NCBI RefSeq assembly: GCF_003596335.1
Contig: NZ_QZCH01000013.1
Span: 57,367 to 121,366, forward strand
Direction of reading: 5' to 3'
DNA length: 64,000 nucleotides
Origin: Motilimonas pumila
GTDB lineage: Bacteria > Pseudomonadota > Gammaproteobacteria > Enterobacterales > CBDFNC01
Both the position numbers and the translations under genes were made by a program. A model generated the notes under the pieces. It searched no databases and had not been told where the DNA came from. It worked only from the letters and a program-made list of their open reading frames with translations. How positions within the stretch are numbered: position 1 is the stretch's first letter; each line of letters begins with the position of its first letter. Shown one piece after another: positions 39,362-48,670 of this stretch.

Positions 39362-40192
39362 ATGAAAGTTACCGCGTATAACCAAGGAGAAAGCTGTGAG
39401 TTAGCCGTTCAGGCATTTACTTTCAGTGGGGGCGAGGAGCAGATTCGCATTGAATGCACGTGGTCACAAGCTGAGCGTGTTGAAATTGTCGCTCAGCTCA
39501 CGAGTTCTAAGGCTGTGATGCAATTACTGATGACGGTCGACGCAGTAAAGCGTTTATTTGCCATACAGCCTCGCATTGAACTGGTTATTCCTTACTTCCC
39601 TTATGCTCGCCAAGACCGTGTTTGTCAGCCTGGTGAAGCATTGGCGGTGTCGGTAATGGCAAACTTAATCAATAGCTTACAACTTGATCGAGTGACAGTG
39701 TGGGACGCACACAGTGAAGTAACCGGGGCGTTGTTGAATCGCTTGCAGCAAGTGCCACAAGTTGACTTATTACTGCGTCATACTGATTTGGTGGCGCAAT
39801 TACAACAAGGTCAGCTGTGTTTAGTGGCGCCAGATGCTGGGGCCAGTAAAAAAGTGCGCAATACTGCGCAGCAGTTGGGCGGAAAAGTAGAAGTGATACA
39901 GGCCGAGAAAATGCGGGACGTGGCGACAGGGGAAATCACTCATACCGCGATTTTTGGTGACGTTCGAGGCAAGTCGGTACTTATCACTGACGATATCTGT
40001 GATGGTGGAAGAACCTTTATCGAGTTAGCCAAAGTATTGCGTCGCGAAGGAGCTGAACGGGTACTGCTGTTTGTAAGCCACGGTATTTTCAGTCAAGGGC
40101 TAGTCGTGTTTGAAGGTTTGATTGATGCCATTTACTGCAGTCAGTCTTGGCCTGCGCCAAGTCAAAGCCAAGTACCATTTCAGCAAGCTTAA
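39362..40192 (+). CDS. prs: Ribose-phosphate pyrophosphokinase (NAD-salvage type)
   Basis: This 276-residue protein is a shortened PRPP synthetase (housekeeping Prs is about 315). It keeps PYFPYARQDR near residue 78, the HSEVT segment, and the PRPP-binding loop VLITDDICDGGRTF near residue 215. The product, PRPP, is the co-substrate of NadV encoded next, 28 bases downstream. The divergence from housekeeping Prs and the nadV neighbour suggest a dedicated supply gene. NrtR operators overlap its promoter. Confidence 0.9.
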   Translation: MKVTAYNQGESCELAVQAFTFSGGEEQIRIECTWSQAERVEIVAQLTSSKAVMQLLMTVDAVKRLFAIQPRIELVIPYFPYARQDRVCQPGEALAVSVMANLINSLQLDRVTVWDAHSEVTGALLNRLQQVPQVDLLLRHTDLVAQLQQGQLCLVAPDAGASKKVRNTAQQLGGKVEVIQAEKMRDVATGEITHTAIFGDVRGKSVLITDDICDGGRTFIELAKVLRREGAERVLLFVSHGIFSQGLVVFEGLIDAIYCSQSWPAPSQSQVPFQQA

Positions 40193-40220
40193 TTAACCAA
40201 ATTTAGAAAGGAGTCTTATC

Positions 40221-41813
40221 ATGACCATCACAGCTGCAAGTATGCAAAAAGACGTTTATAAAGAGTTTCACGGTCGCGCTTACCACCCTGAAGTGACGGA
40301 AGTATACGCCAATTTCACTTCGCGTTCGGGCAAACTGTCAAATGTTGCTGAGAACGACAAAGTGGCGTTTGTTGGCCTGCAATACTTTGTTATGTCTTAC
40401 CTTATTGAAGAATGGCAAGACTTCTTTCAACAAGATAAAGCCCTAGCCTGTGCCCAGCATAAGCGCATTATGTCTGCTATGTTAGGCTACAGTGTGGATG
40501 TCTCCTACCTAGAAAGGCTGCATGATCTGGGTTACCTGCCTCTGAAGATTAAGGCGCTACCAGAAGGCACCTTGGTGCCATACCAAGTGCCGCCAATGAC
40601 GATTGTTAATACTCAGCCCGGCTTTCAGTGGTTAACCAATATGATAGAGACGGTGTTGAGTTGCGAGAATTGGCCAATACAAACCAGCACAACGACGGCG
40701 GTGGCATACCTTAAAGTATTTAAAGAATTCGCCATAAAAACGGGCCTAGACTTAAGCTTTGTGCCGTTTCAGGGACATGACTTTTCATTCCGAGGCATGT
40801 TTGGCAAAGCCGCTGCTGCCATGAGTGGCTTTGGCCACCTCGCTTCTGGCTTAGTTGGCACAGATACGATCCCTGCGGTATTGTTTGCTGAAAAATATTA
40901 TGGCGCTAACGTTGACCAAGAGTTGGTGGGTTGCTCGGTTGATGCCACTGAGCACAGTGTTACCTGTAGCTGGATCCTAGAGGGGGAGATTGAGTTCTTC
41001 CGTTACCTGATGCAGCAACAAGCGCCGACCGGCATTTTGTCTGTGGTGAGTGATACTTGGGATTTTTGGACCCTAGTAACGGAGTATTTACCACAACTGA
41101 AACAAGAAATACTGGCTCGTGACGGCAGCTTAGTGATCCGCCCTGACTCGGGTGACCCAGTGAAGATCCTTACCGGTTACACCTTACTGGCGCAGCCTTT
41201 AAGCTCGGCTGAAGTAAGCTTAGGTCAAGCCAATGCCCAAGCTCAAGCTCAAGGCGCTGAAGCATTTAGCTATGACGATGTGTTTTATCAGGTGAGCGAA
41301 CAAACGCCAACTGAGCTAATGCCTTGTGAAGTGAAAGGTTTGATTGAATGTTTGTGGGACACCTTTGGCGGCACGGTTACTGACAAGGGTTATAAGTTAT
41401 TGGATGAACACATAGGTGCCATTTATGGTGATGCGATTACCCTTGAGCGTCAACGCCAAATTTTACAACGCTTAATGGATAAAGGTTTTGCGTCTAAAGT
41501 GGTGCTTGGCATTGGTTCATTTAGCTACCAATACGTTACCCGAGATACCCACGGCAGCGCGGTAAAAGCAACCAGCGTGGTTAAATCTGGCGAACGTATG
41601 GCGATCTTTAAAGACCCAAAAACCGACAGTAAAAAGAAATCGGCTAAAGGTTTGTTGCAAGTTATCGAGCAAAACGGTGAATTAGTGGTGCGTGATAATG
41701 TGACAGAAGCTGAAGAAAAACAGGGTTTGCTAGAAACCGTGTTTGAAGACGGCAAATTGGTAAAAACCACCACTTTGGCAGAAATACGCGCCCGTATTGA
41801 TGATCAAATTTAA
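40221..41813 (+). CDS. nadV: Nicotinamide phosphoribosyltransferase NadV
   Basis: The 530-residue enzyme belongs to the NAMPT/NadV family and converts nicotinamide and PRPP to nicotinamide mononucleotide, salvaging NAD without deamidation. Family segments include GRAYHPEVTEVYANFTSRSG near the start (here with a short N-terminus), FVPFQGHDFSFRGM near residue 190, and LVIRPDSGDPVKIL near 308. AAAGGAG precedes the ATG. It is the second gene of the NrtR-regulated unit and is followed by a strong hairpin. Confidence 0.95.
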   Translation: MTITAASMQKDVYKEFHGRAYHPEVTEVYANFTSRSGKLSNVAENDKVAFVGLQYFVMSYLIEEWQDFFQQDKALACAQHKRIMSAMLGYSVDVSYLERLHDLGYLPLKIKALPEGTLVPYQVPPMTIVNTQPGFQWLTNMIETVLSCENWPIQTSTTTAVAYLKVFKEFAIKTGLDLSFVPFQGHDFSFRGMFGKAAAAMSGFGHLASGLVGTDTIPAVLFAEKYYGANVDQELVGCSVDATEHSVTCSWILEGEIEFFRYLMQQQAPTGILSVVSDTWDFWTLVTEYLPQLKQEILARDGSLVIRPDSGDPVKILTGYTLLAQPLSSAEVSLGQANAQAQAQGAEAFSYDDVFYQVSEQTPTELMPCEVKGLIECLWDTFGGTVTDKGYKLLDEHIGAIYGDAITLERQRQILQRLMDKGFASKVVLGIGSFSYQYVTRDTHGSAVKATSVVKSGERMAIFKDPKTDSKKKSAKGLLQVIEQNGELVVRDNVTEAEEKQGLLETVFEDGKLVKTTTLAEIRARIDDQI

Positions 41814-41849
41814 GTCAGAACCTGGTGGAAAGTAGCCAGATCCCTTATC

Positions 41850-41880
41850 AAACCTGAGCTTGTCGAACGCTCAGGTTTTT
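41850..41880 (+). terminator. Intrinsic terminator of prs-nadV
   Basis: AAACCTGAGC and its complement enclose a nine-base loop and run into Ts. Confidence 0.88.
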
Positions 41881-42028
41881 CATTTTAGTACGATCGGTTT
41901 ATTTTGTTTGTCACCAAGTTTATTCAGTGGATAGGGGTAATTGGCTAGTTATTCTTACGCGGCTGCTATTATACAGTCATTGTTTGTCATGGCTTTTGAC
42001 TACACCTTAAATCAAACCGGAACACAGC

Positions 42029-43072
42029 ATGCACTCATTTCCTTCATTAGCACAACTTGGTTGGCGCCCTTTTTTTCAGCAACAGCTGAGCCTTGAAGAG
42101 CTTGAACAGTGGCAAGTAGGGCGAGTGGTAGAGCAACATCGAAACGGTATCGTGGTCGCCAATGACGCTGGCTTACATCAGGTTTTGTTGGGGCAAGGTA
42201 ACGACACTGTGTGTGTAGGTGACTGGGTGTTATTTGACTCGGCGTTACGCTTGCAAAGGGGGTTAGCACGCTTGTCCTTGTTTCAGCGTAAAGCCCCAGG
42301 GTCGAAAGTGAGCCAGCAATTGATCGCGGCCAATGTCGACAGCTTATTTATTGTTTGCTCGTTAAACCACGATTTTAATTTAAGTCGTATTGAGCGTTAC
42401 TTAGCATTGGCAAAAGAAGCCAGCGTAGAGCCAATAGTCGTTCTCACTAAAGCTGATTTGTGCCCGAATGTAGATGATTTATATCAGCAAGTGCAACAGC
42501 TAGACCCTTTGCTGATGATCCACGCGGTGAATGCTTTAGCTGTCGATACGTTAGCGGTTCTCGAAACATACTGTAAATCGGGTAAAACGGTTGCTTTACT
42601 GGGCTCTTCGGGCGTAGGTAAATCAACTCTGGTGAATAGTTTATTGGGGCAAGCAGAGCAACAAACGGGTGGCATTCGCGAAGATGATAGTAAAGGCCGC
42701 CACACAACCACTCACCGAGCGCTGAAATGGTTGCCTCAAGGCGCCATGCTGATGGACACTCCTGGCATGAGAGAGTTGCAACTAAGCGACTGCGAGCAAG
42801 GAGTGAACGCGACTTTTTCCGAGATCAGTGAGTTGGTAAAACAATGTCGATTCAGTGATTGTAGCCATCAAAATGAGCCAGGCTGCGCGGTACAAGCTGC
42901 GTTAGCGGCGGGGGCAATTGATGAACGGCGCTGGCACAGCTATCAAAAGTTGTTGCGTGAGCAGGCCAATAATGCGGCCTCTTTGGCTCAAAAACGTGCA
43001 AAAGATAAGGCATTTGGCAAGATGGTAAACAAGGTACAGAAATCCTCAAGGCAGCTGAAAAAGGGCTATTAG
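42029..43072 (+). CDS. rsgA: Ribosome small subunit-dependent GTPase RsgA
   Basis: This 347-residue circularly permuted GTPase has an N-terminal OB-fold region (about 30-95), then TKAD (G4) near residue 138, the P-loop GSSGVGKST near 191, DTPG (G3) near 249, and a C-terminal zinc motif in CRFSDCSHQNEPGC near 275. RsgA assists late 30S ribosome maturation. The N-terminus (LGWRPFF) resembles the second RsgA-type paralogue found in some Gammaproteobacteria, so a separate housekeeping copy may exist. Confidence 0.93.
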   Translation: MHSFPSLAQLGWRPFFQQQLSLEELEQWQVGRVVEQHRNGIVVANDAGLHQVLLGQGNDTVCVGDWVLFDSALRLQRGLARLSLFQRKAPGSKVSQQLIAANVDSLFIVCSLNHDFNLSRIERYLALAKEASVEPIVVLTKADLCPNVDDLYQQVQQLDPLLMIHAVNALAVDTLAVLETYCKSGKTVALLGSSGVGKSTLVNSLLGQAEQQTGGIREDDSKGRHTTTHRALKWLPQGAMLMDTPGMRELQLSDCEQGVNATFSEISELVKQCRFSDCSHQNEPGCAVQAALAAGAIDERRWHSYQKLLREQANNAASLAQKRAKDKAFGKMVNKVQKSSRQLKKGY

Positions 43073-43167
43073 CGTGTAATGCTGCAGGCTGATTAAAATG
43101 CAGGGTTTGGATAAATGGCAGCCAGCGCAATGGCCAAGAAAGCCGATTACGCTGTGCGCTTTATTGC

Positions 43168-44481
43168 CTAGTTAAATGTTTTTAAGGCTTGTTGATACAT
43201 CCACCACGCCATGATGCCGGCTAAAACATTGCCGACCGCTGCTCCCCACAATAAGCCGTACATACCACCAAAGTGAGCACCTAACCAGCAGCAAGGTAAA
43301 AAACACACAAACAAGCGCAAAGACGAAATCCATAACGCATTCATAGATTTGGCTAAAGCATTATTGACTGAGACCAGAAGCATGCACACCCCCAGCATAC
43401 CAAGGCTAATTGGCGTTAGCATAAGGTGCCAGGTAAGAATTTTGGCAACCTCGGCATCGCTGGTCATTAACGTAGCCAATGGCGCGGCAGCTAACCAAGT
43501 TAGCACGGCGATAGCCAACTGTAATCCCAAAATGAATTTGCTTGCCAATAAGACCAGTTGACGAATATCTGTGATGTTATTTGCGCCTAATAATCTGCCG
43601 ATCATCGGTGGCATAGACATGGTTAATGCTAGTACCGCAACGATGGCAAAAAACTCATAGCGAGAGCCGAGAGCCCACGCGGCTACCGCGGCGGTACCAA
43701 AACCGGCAACTAATTTAGTGGCAAGCATGGACGATAACGGTGGTAACAGTTGACTGATCATGGCTGGCCCCATGATGTTACCTATGGTTTTAACGCTGTT
43801 AAAGATGCTGATATCACTGAAGTTAAAGACCAACCACTGGCGTTGCATAACCCGTGGAATCACTACCGCGAGACCAATCGTAAAGGCTAAGCAAGTTGCC
43901 ATGGCTGCGCCATTAATACCAAAACCTAAGGTGAAGATAAAGATGGGGTCGAAGAGTAAGTTAAGTCCACTGGTGACCATCATCAGAATGCCTGGCAGCA
44001 TAGTATTGCCGTTGGCTCGGCAAATGCTGTAATAGAAGTACAACATGGCGCCAATCCAAGCGCTGAGTAGCCACCAAGGCCAGTAACTGTCGATTACCAC
44101 AAGTACAGATTCTGGGGCGCTTAATAGCGTGAGAATTACGTAACGCAAGAGCCAGATAAGGCCACAAAATAAGGCCACTCCCACGCCGCCAATTAGGATG
44201 ATAAGGCCACCTAATTGTTTAGCACAACGCGGTTTATCCGCTCCCAATGCACGGGATATTACCGCGGTAGTTGCAATGCCTAAGCCCACTTGCAAGCCAA
44301 TAATTAGCATTTGCATTGGTAAGGTAAAACCTTGTGCTGCGAGGGGTAAAATGCCCAATTGGCCGATAAAAGCGCTATCGACCAGTTGGAAGCTCATTAA
44401 AGATAACACCCCAAATAACATGGGCCAGGTCATGGTGAATAATTGCCGCGCTAAACTGGGGGCAGCCGAAGTTGTAGACAT
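43168..44481 (-). CDS. MATE-family efflux transporter (DinF-like)
   Basis: This is a 437-residue protein with about twelve membrane segments and the MATE N-terminal pattern MTWPMLFGVLSLMSFQLVDSAFIGQLG. MATE pumps exchange organic cations or drugs for Na+ or H+. It converges with rsgA and lies 102 bases after hmuV on the same strand without a clear terminator between, so occasional read-through from the heme operon is possible. The substrate is unknown. Confidence 0.9.
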   Translation of the reverse strand: MSTTSAAPSLARQLFTMTWPMLFGVLSLMSFQLVDSAFIGQLGILPLAAQGFTLPMQMLIIGLQVGLGIATTAVISRALGADKPRCAKQLGGLIILIGGVGVALFCGLIWLLRYVILTLLSAPESVLVVIDSYWPWWLLSAWIGAMLYFYYSICRANGNTMLPGILMMVTSGLNLLFDPIFIFTLGFGINGAAMATCLAFTIGLAVVIPRVMQRQWLVFNFSDISIFNSVKTIGNIMGPAMISQLLPPLSSMLATKLVAGFGTAAVAAWALGSRYEFFAIVAVLALTMSMPPMIGRLLGANNITDIRQLVLLASKFILGLQLAIAVLTWLAAAPLATLMTSDAEVAKILTWHLMLTPISLGMLGVCMLLVSVNNALAKSMNALWISSLRLFVCFLPCCWLGAHFGGMYGLLWGAAVGNVLAGIMAWWMYQQALKTFN

Positions 44482-44583
44482 GATTTAAACCAAAAGAAAC
44501 ACTTACCTATATTGTACGATAATTTGTGTCGATTAAGGCTAATTGCATAAATCAATGTCGCAGTTGGTGACCAAGCGAACCCG

Positions 44584-45447
44584 TTAACTCATCACTACTG
44601 GGTGACTTAACTCTGGGTGAGGCACCACTTTGACTGGCCAGCCGTAAGTTGCAGACACCGTATCTGCTGTCATCACTTCTGTGGGAGTGCCACTGGCCAC
44701 TATTTTGCCATTGTTCATTAATACAATTTGATCGCTATATTGTGCGGCCAAGTTTAAATCGTGTAATACCACAACAATCGCCACGCCTTGTTGGGCTAAT
44801 TTGCGGCATAGCCTCAATACTTTATGTTGCTGCGCTAAATCTAACGCCGAGGTGGGTTCGTCCAATAACAGCAAACCTTGACGGCCGGCATGGGCTAATT
44901 GGGTTAATACCCGGGCAAGATGCACGCGTTGTTTTTCCCCTCCAGAGAGCGTTGGGTAGGCTCGCTCTGCAAGGTGGGCAACGCCTGTTTGCTGCATGCT
45001 TTGGTGTACCAATTGCAGTAACGCGTTTTGTGGTAGCGCTAAGCTCAGAGCCCCGAGGCTGACGACCTCTGTCACTGAAAAAGCAAAGCTTAGCTGGCTA
45101 TGTTGTGGCAATACAGCTAAATGCTGGGCTAACTCTCTTGCTGGCCATTGTTGGCGGGAATGGCCAAATATCTTCACTTTCTGACTGCTCTGCGCCGATG
45201 TTAAGTCGCCACAAATCAATTTTAACAAGCTGCTTTTACCGGCTCCATTGGGGCCGAGTAGAGCGGTAAATTGACCTTGCTTGACGGTTAAATTAGCCTG
45301 TTGAACCAAGTCTTTTTCGGCGATGCTGAAACTTAAATTTCTCACCTCGAGCGCAAGTTCGGATGTTGAGTTTATGTTTGTTATTAGGTTGTCATTGTGC
45401 GTCGCTGGCGTTTTACCCAGCCACTTCTGATACCAAGACTGAAGCAT
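44584..45447 (-). CDS. hmuV: Heme ABC transporter ATP-binding protein HmuV
   Basis: This 287-residue ATPase has Walker A GPNGAGKSS, the ABC signature LSGGEKQR, and Walker B LLLLDEPTSALD followed by the switch histidine in VVLHDLNLA. It powers heme import across the inner membrane with HmuU and HmuT. Its start abuts the end of hmuU. About 30 extra residues precede the usual start of the domain. Confidence 0.95.
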   Translation of the reverse strand: MLQSWYQKWLGKTPATHNDNLITNINSTSELALEVRNLSFSIAEKDLVQQANLTVKQGQFTALLGPNGAGKSSLLKLICGDLTSAQSSQKVKIFGHSRQQWPARELAQHLAVLPQHSQLSFAFSVTEVVSLGALSLALPQNALLQLVHQSMQQTGVAHLAERAYPTLSGGEKQRVHLARVLTQLAHAGRQGLLLLDEPTSALDLAQQHKVLRLCRKLAQQGVAIVVVLHDLNLAAQYSDQIVLMNNGKIVASGTPTEVMTADTVSATYGWPVKVVPHPELSHPVVMS

Positions 45448-46478
45448 TATAGACGGCCCCGCTGCTGCAATAACAAGAAGATAAAAAAGGGTGCACCGGC
45501 TAATGCGGTGAGTATGCCGACAGGTAATTCAGCAGGCGCCACTAAAGTACGAGCGAAGGTGTCTGCTACCAGTAACAACAAAGCTCCAGCCATGGCTGAA
45601 AGAGGCAATAAAGTACGGTGATCTGGACCGACTATCATGCGGCCAAGGTGAGGGATAACCAGACCAATAAAGCCTATCATGCCGCATAAGGCGACCGTGA
45701 CCCCCACGCCTGCTGCGCATAACAGGATTAACCGGCGTTTTAAGCTTTCTACCGCGATCCCCATGTGCCTGGCTTCTGGTTCACCCAGTAAAAATGCATT
45801 GAGTTTGCGACTGTCGCGTTGAAATAACACAAAAAGCGAGATGGCAGTAACCCAAGCTAAGCCAATGCTAGACCAACTTGCTCCGGCTACTGAGCCCATT
45901 GACCATAACGCGATATCTCGCAGTGCTTGATCGTCGGCATAATAATTCAGTAACCCCATCGCTGCGCCCGCTAACGCACTGATGGCTACCCCTGCTAGTA
46001 GCATAATGGTCACTGAAGTGCCGTTGCGGCCAGTGCCTAACTGGTACACTAAAAAGGTAGTAATACTGCCGCCTAAAAATGCAAACACAGGCACGGTGGC
46101 TAAACTTAATAATACAGGGTGGCTTTGCGCCATACTGGCAAATAACACAATGGCAAGCGCAGCGCCTAGCGCAGCACCGCCAGACACACCAATAATTCCA
46201 GGGTCTGCTAAAGGGTTACGAAACAGCCCCTGCATGACGGTGCCAGACATGGCCAAAATAGCCCCGACGGCGACACACAACAACACTCGAGGCAAGCGTA
46301 CCTGCTGCACGATTAGGTTGATATGTGGTGCCACATCGTTGTTAGGCAGAAGGGCTTGCAGCGCTTGGCCCAGTGACATTGGCATGGGGCCAACTAATAC
46401 CGCGGTAAATGATGCCGCTAACAACAGCAATGCTATGGGGGTAAACACCCAAGCAAGGCTATAGCGTTTAATTTGCAT
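45447..46478 (-). CDS. hmuU: Heme ABC transporter permease HmuU
   Basis: This 343-residue FecCD-family permease has about ten membrane segments. The conserved RLPRVLLCVAVGAILAMSG and PGIIGVSGGAALGA stretches near the N-terminal third are typical. It lies between hmuT (3-base gap) and hmuV (one shared base). Confidence 0.95.
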   Translation of the reverse strand: MQIKRYSLAWVFTPIALLLLAASFTAVLVGPMPMSLGQALQALLPNNDVAPHINLIVQQVRLPRVLLCVAVGAILAMSGTVMQGLFRNPLADPGIIGVSGGAALGAALAIVLFASMAQSHPVLLSLATVPVFAFLGGSITTFLVYQLGTGRNGTSVTIMLLAGVAISALAGAAMGLLNYYADDQALRDIALWSMGSVAGASWSSIGLAWVTAISLFVLFQRDSRKLNAFLLGEPEARHMGIAVESLKRRLILLCAAGVGVTVALCGMIGFIGLVIPHLGRMIVGPDHRTLLPLSAMAGALLLLVADTFARTLVAPAELPVGILTALAGAPFFIFLLLQQRGRL

Positions 46479-46481
46479 GAT

Positions 46482-47318
46482 TTAGTCCGCGTATACTTCT
46501 TGGTTGAGACGTAAGGCTTCTTTTAAGCTGTTGATGCCAATCTCACCAATCAAACTGGTGCCATCTATCGCTAAAATACGTCGTTTTTGACCGGCAGGCG
46601 TTGCTGCGAGGGCCGGTTGCTGCTCCAACAAGGCATCAATGCTGCCAAGTTGTTTCAGCGTGCGTTTACTCATGATGATGACGTCTGGGGCCATCGCGAC
46701 AAGGGCTTCTGTGGAAGCGGGCTTGTAAGAGCTAATCTTGGCTGCTGCTGGGTTGTCTGCGCCCATCAGCGTAATGATGGTATCGGCGGGAGTATCGGCA
46801 CCGGCAAGGCTTGGCGCTCGGCCTTCACGCATTAAAACGAAAATGGCCTTTTGGCGTTTATCTTTAGCGGGTTGATTAGCGGTTAGCTGAGCAGCTAACT
46901 CATCCACTTGCTTAAGCAGGGCTGTGGCTTCGTCTTGATGCTGGGTTTTTTCCGCAATTTGCTTAATACGCGTCTTTAGATCGGCGAGGGTGTTACCGCT
47001 TTGCACCACGGCCACTTCTACGCCAGCTTGTTGCAGCATATCTAACGTATGTTGTGGGCCGGCTTCTTTGCTGACTAGCAATAAGTTCGGCGACAAGGCC
47101 AAAATGCCTTCTGCTGTGAGTTGACGGTGATAGCCCACGTCGGCCAGTTTGCCACGGTGCCACTTTTTGCTCGTGACGTCGGTTGCAATTAATTGGTCTT
47201 GCGCCTGTAGGGCGTAAACAATTTCAGTAATACTGGCGCCTGCGCTAATGACTTTTGCGTCCGAATGGGCCCAGCTTGGCAAGCTAATTAAACTCATCAC
47301 GAGTAATAAAATACGCAT
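46482..47318 (-). CDS. hmuT: Periplasmic heme-binding protein HmuT
   Basis: This 278-residue cluster-type (class III, single-helix-linker) binding protein has a signal peptide (cleavage near SWAHS) and the family opening VISAGASITEIVYAL. It carries heme from the outer-membrane receptor to HmuUV. It is the first gene of hmuTUV. A Fur-like box lies 56 bases upstream in the region shared with hutX. Confidence 0.93.
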   Translation of the reverse strand: MRILLLVMSLISLPSWAHSDAKVISAGASITEIVYALQAQDQLIATDVTSKKWHRGKLADVGYHRQLTAEGILALSPNLLLVSKEAGPQHTLDMLQQAGVEVAVVQSGNTLADLKTRIKQIAEKTQHQDEATALLKQVDELAAQLTANQPAKDKRQKAIFVLMREGRAPSLAGADTPADTIITLMGADNPAAAKISSYKPASTEALVAMAPDVIIMSKRTLKQLGSIDALLEQQPALAATPAGQKRRILAIDGTSLIGEIGINSLKEALRLNQEVYAD

Positions 47319-47373
47319 CTTGTTCTTCCTTGTGACAGCATGAGTGAGGCGAGATTTTAATCATAAATGCTAT

Positions 47374-47388
47374 TGATAGCAATTATCA
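47374..47388. promoter_or_regulatory. Fur box between hmuTUV and hutXZ
   Basis: TGATAGCAATTATCA matches the 7-1-7 Fur consensus TGATAATnATTATCA at 12 of 14 scored positions. Its place between divergent heme operons supports iron control of both. Confidence 0.75.
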
Positions 47389-47516
47389 TTTACATAAAAG
47401 CGTGTTTCTTATACTATTGCGCGCAACTTAAAGCCGGGTATTTTCTCATTGTAAAGTATGAAAGGGTACTTGAGCGCAATCATTAGGTTTTATTACAACT
47501 GGTAAAGGAGTCCGTT

Positions 47517-48038
47517 GTGTATCAAACAATCAGTCAACAACAAGCGCAGCAGCAAGTTGCGGCTTGTTTACAACAGGAGCCAGGTTTGCACCCTGCAGGC
47601 ATCGCCGAACAACTGTCCATCACTGAGGGGGAAGCCGTGTTTGCTTTACCGCCCGAAATGGTAGTGGCGGTAGCAGGGGAGCAAGCTGAAGCGATTCTCT
47701 CAAGCTTACCAGAGTGGGGACCGGTTACGACGATTGTGCATTCACAAGGCTCTATTTTTGAAGTGAAGGCGCCCTTTCCTAAAGGCAAGATGGCACGAGG
47801 TTATTACAACCTAATGGGTCGCACCGACCAAGTTCATGGTCACTTATTATTAGATAATGTGGCGCATATTGCTTTGGTCAGCAAACCTTTTAAAGGCAGC
47901 GAAAGCCATTTCATTGGCTTTTTCACTGCAACCGGAGAAGGCATCTTTAAAATTTACCTAGGCCGTGACGAAAAGCGTCAGCTGTTCCCTGAACAAGTCG
48001 CCGCGTTTAGCCAATTAAAAGCCTCATTCAAGGAGTAA
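47517..48038 (+). CDS. hutX: Heme utilisation carrier protein HutX
   Basis: This 173-residue cytoplasmic protein of the HutX/ChuX family binds heme and delivers it to the degrading enzyme HutZ. The segment VHSQGSIFEVKAPFPKGK near residue 81 and the GYYNLMG segment near 101 are family-typical. It starts at a GTG with AAGGAG eight bases upstream. hutZ follows after four bases. Confidence 0.93.
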   Translation: MYQTISQQQAQQQVAACLQQEPGLHPAGIAEQLSITEGEAVFALPPEMVVAVAGEQAEAILSSLPEWGPVTTIVHSQGSIFEVKAPFPKGKMARGYYNLMGRTDQVHGHLLLDNVAHIALVSKPFKGSESHFIGFFTATGEGIFKIYLGRDEKRQLFPEQVAAFSQLKASFKE

Positions 48039-48042
48039 AGAT

Positions 48043-48597
48043 ATGAGCGATGAAAAACAACAGCGCCTGCAAGGGCGATTAGGGCCAGAAATTGCAGAAT
48101 TTCGTCAAGCGTGCCAAACGTTGCAGTTAGCTACTGTCAGTCAAGACGGCCAGCCAAATGTCAGCTATGCACCGTTTGCGATGCACGACAAAGCCTATTA
48201 TATACTGATTAGCCAAATCGCCCGTCATGCTCGTAATCTGCTTGAAAACCCAAAAGTATCGCTAATGCTGATCGAATCTGAGCAAGAGGCCCGTAGCATT
48301 TATGCTCGCAAGCGACTGAGTTTTGACGCGCAAGTTTCTGTTGTTACACGTGAAACACCGGATTGGCAGGCGGCGATTGATGGCTTAAAAGATCGCTTTG
48401 GCGATATTATCGATGGCTTGAGTGAGTTGGAAGATTTTGTCTTATTCAAGTTGTCGCCGGAGCAAGGTTTATTCGTTAAAGGCTTTGGCCAAGCGTTTCA
48501 AGTCAGTGGTGATGATATGGTTGACGTGGTTCACCTCACCGAAGGCCACAAAAAAAGACAACCAGAAGCAGATTCTGAATCTGTTACCAACGCCTAA
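48043..48597 (+). CDS. hutZ: Heme-degrading protein HutZ/HugZ
   Basis: This is a 184-residue protein with a split-barrel flavin-reductase fold, of the HugZ/HutZ heme oxygenase family, which opens the heme ring to release iron. Visible features are SYAPFAMHDKAYYILIS near residue 42 and a LEDFVLFKLSPEQGLFVKGFGQAF segment (in two parts) near 127. The C-terminal heme-ligand histidine is probably the one in HLTEGHK. AAGGAG precedes the ATG. A parS-consensus sequence lies inside the gene. Confidence 0.93.
   Translation: MSDEKQQRLQGRLGPEIAEFRQACQTLQLATVSQDGQPNVSYAPFAMHDKAYYILISQIARHARNLLENPKVSLMLIESEQEARSIYARKRLSFDAQVSVVTRETPDWQAAIDGLKDRFGDIIDGLSELEDFVLFKLSPEQGLFVKGFGQAFQVSGDDMVDVVHLTEGHKKRQPEADSESVTNA
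48342..48357. other. parS: parS consensus site inside hutZ
   Basis: TGTTACACGTGAAACA fits the general bacterial parS consensus TGTTnCACGTGAAACA exactly. It sits inside the hutZ coding region, and parS sites within genes are common. Together with the site at 1334 it suggests an origin-proximal ParB loading zone. Confidence 0.7.
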
Positions 48598-48633
48598 TTA
48601 AGTCGTAATCTCTCCTCTTTGGCACGACTGCCC

Positions 48634-48665
48634 GCCCTGCAACCCTTGTATTGCAGGGCTTTTTT
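48634..48665 (+). terminator. Intrinsic terminator of hutXZ
   Basis: GCCCTGCAA and TTGCAGGGC enclose an eight-base loop, followed by six Ts. Confidence 0.93.
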
Positions 48666-48670
48666 ATGGG

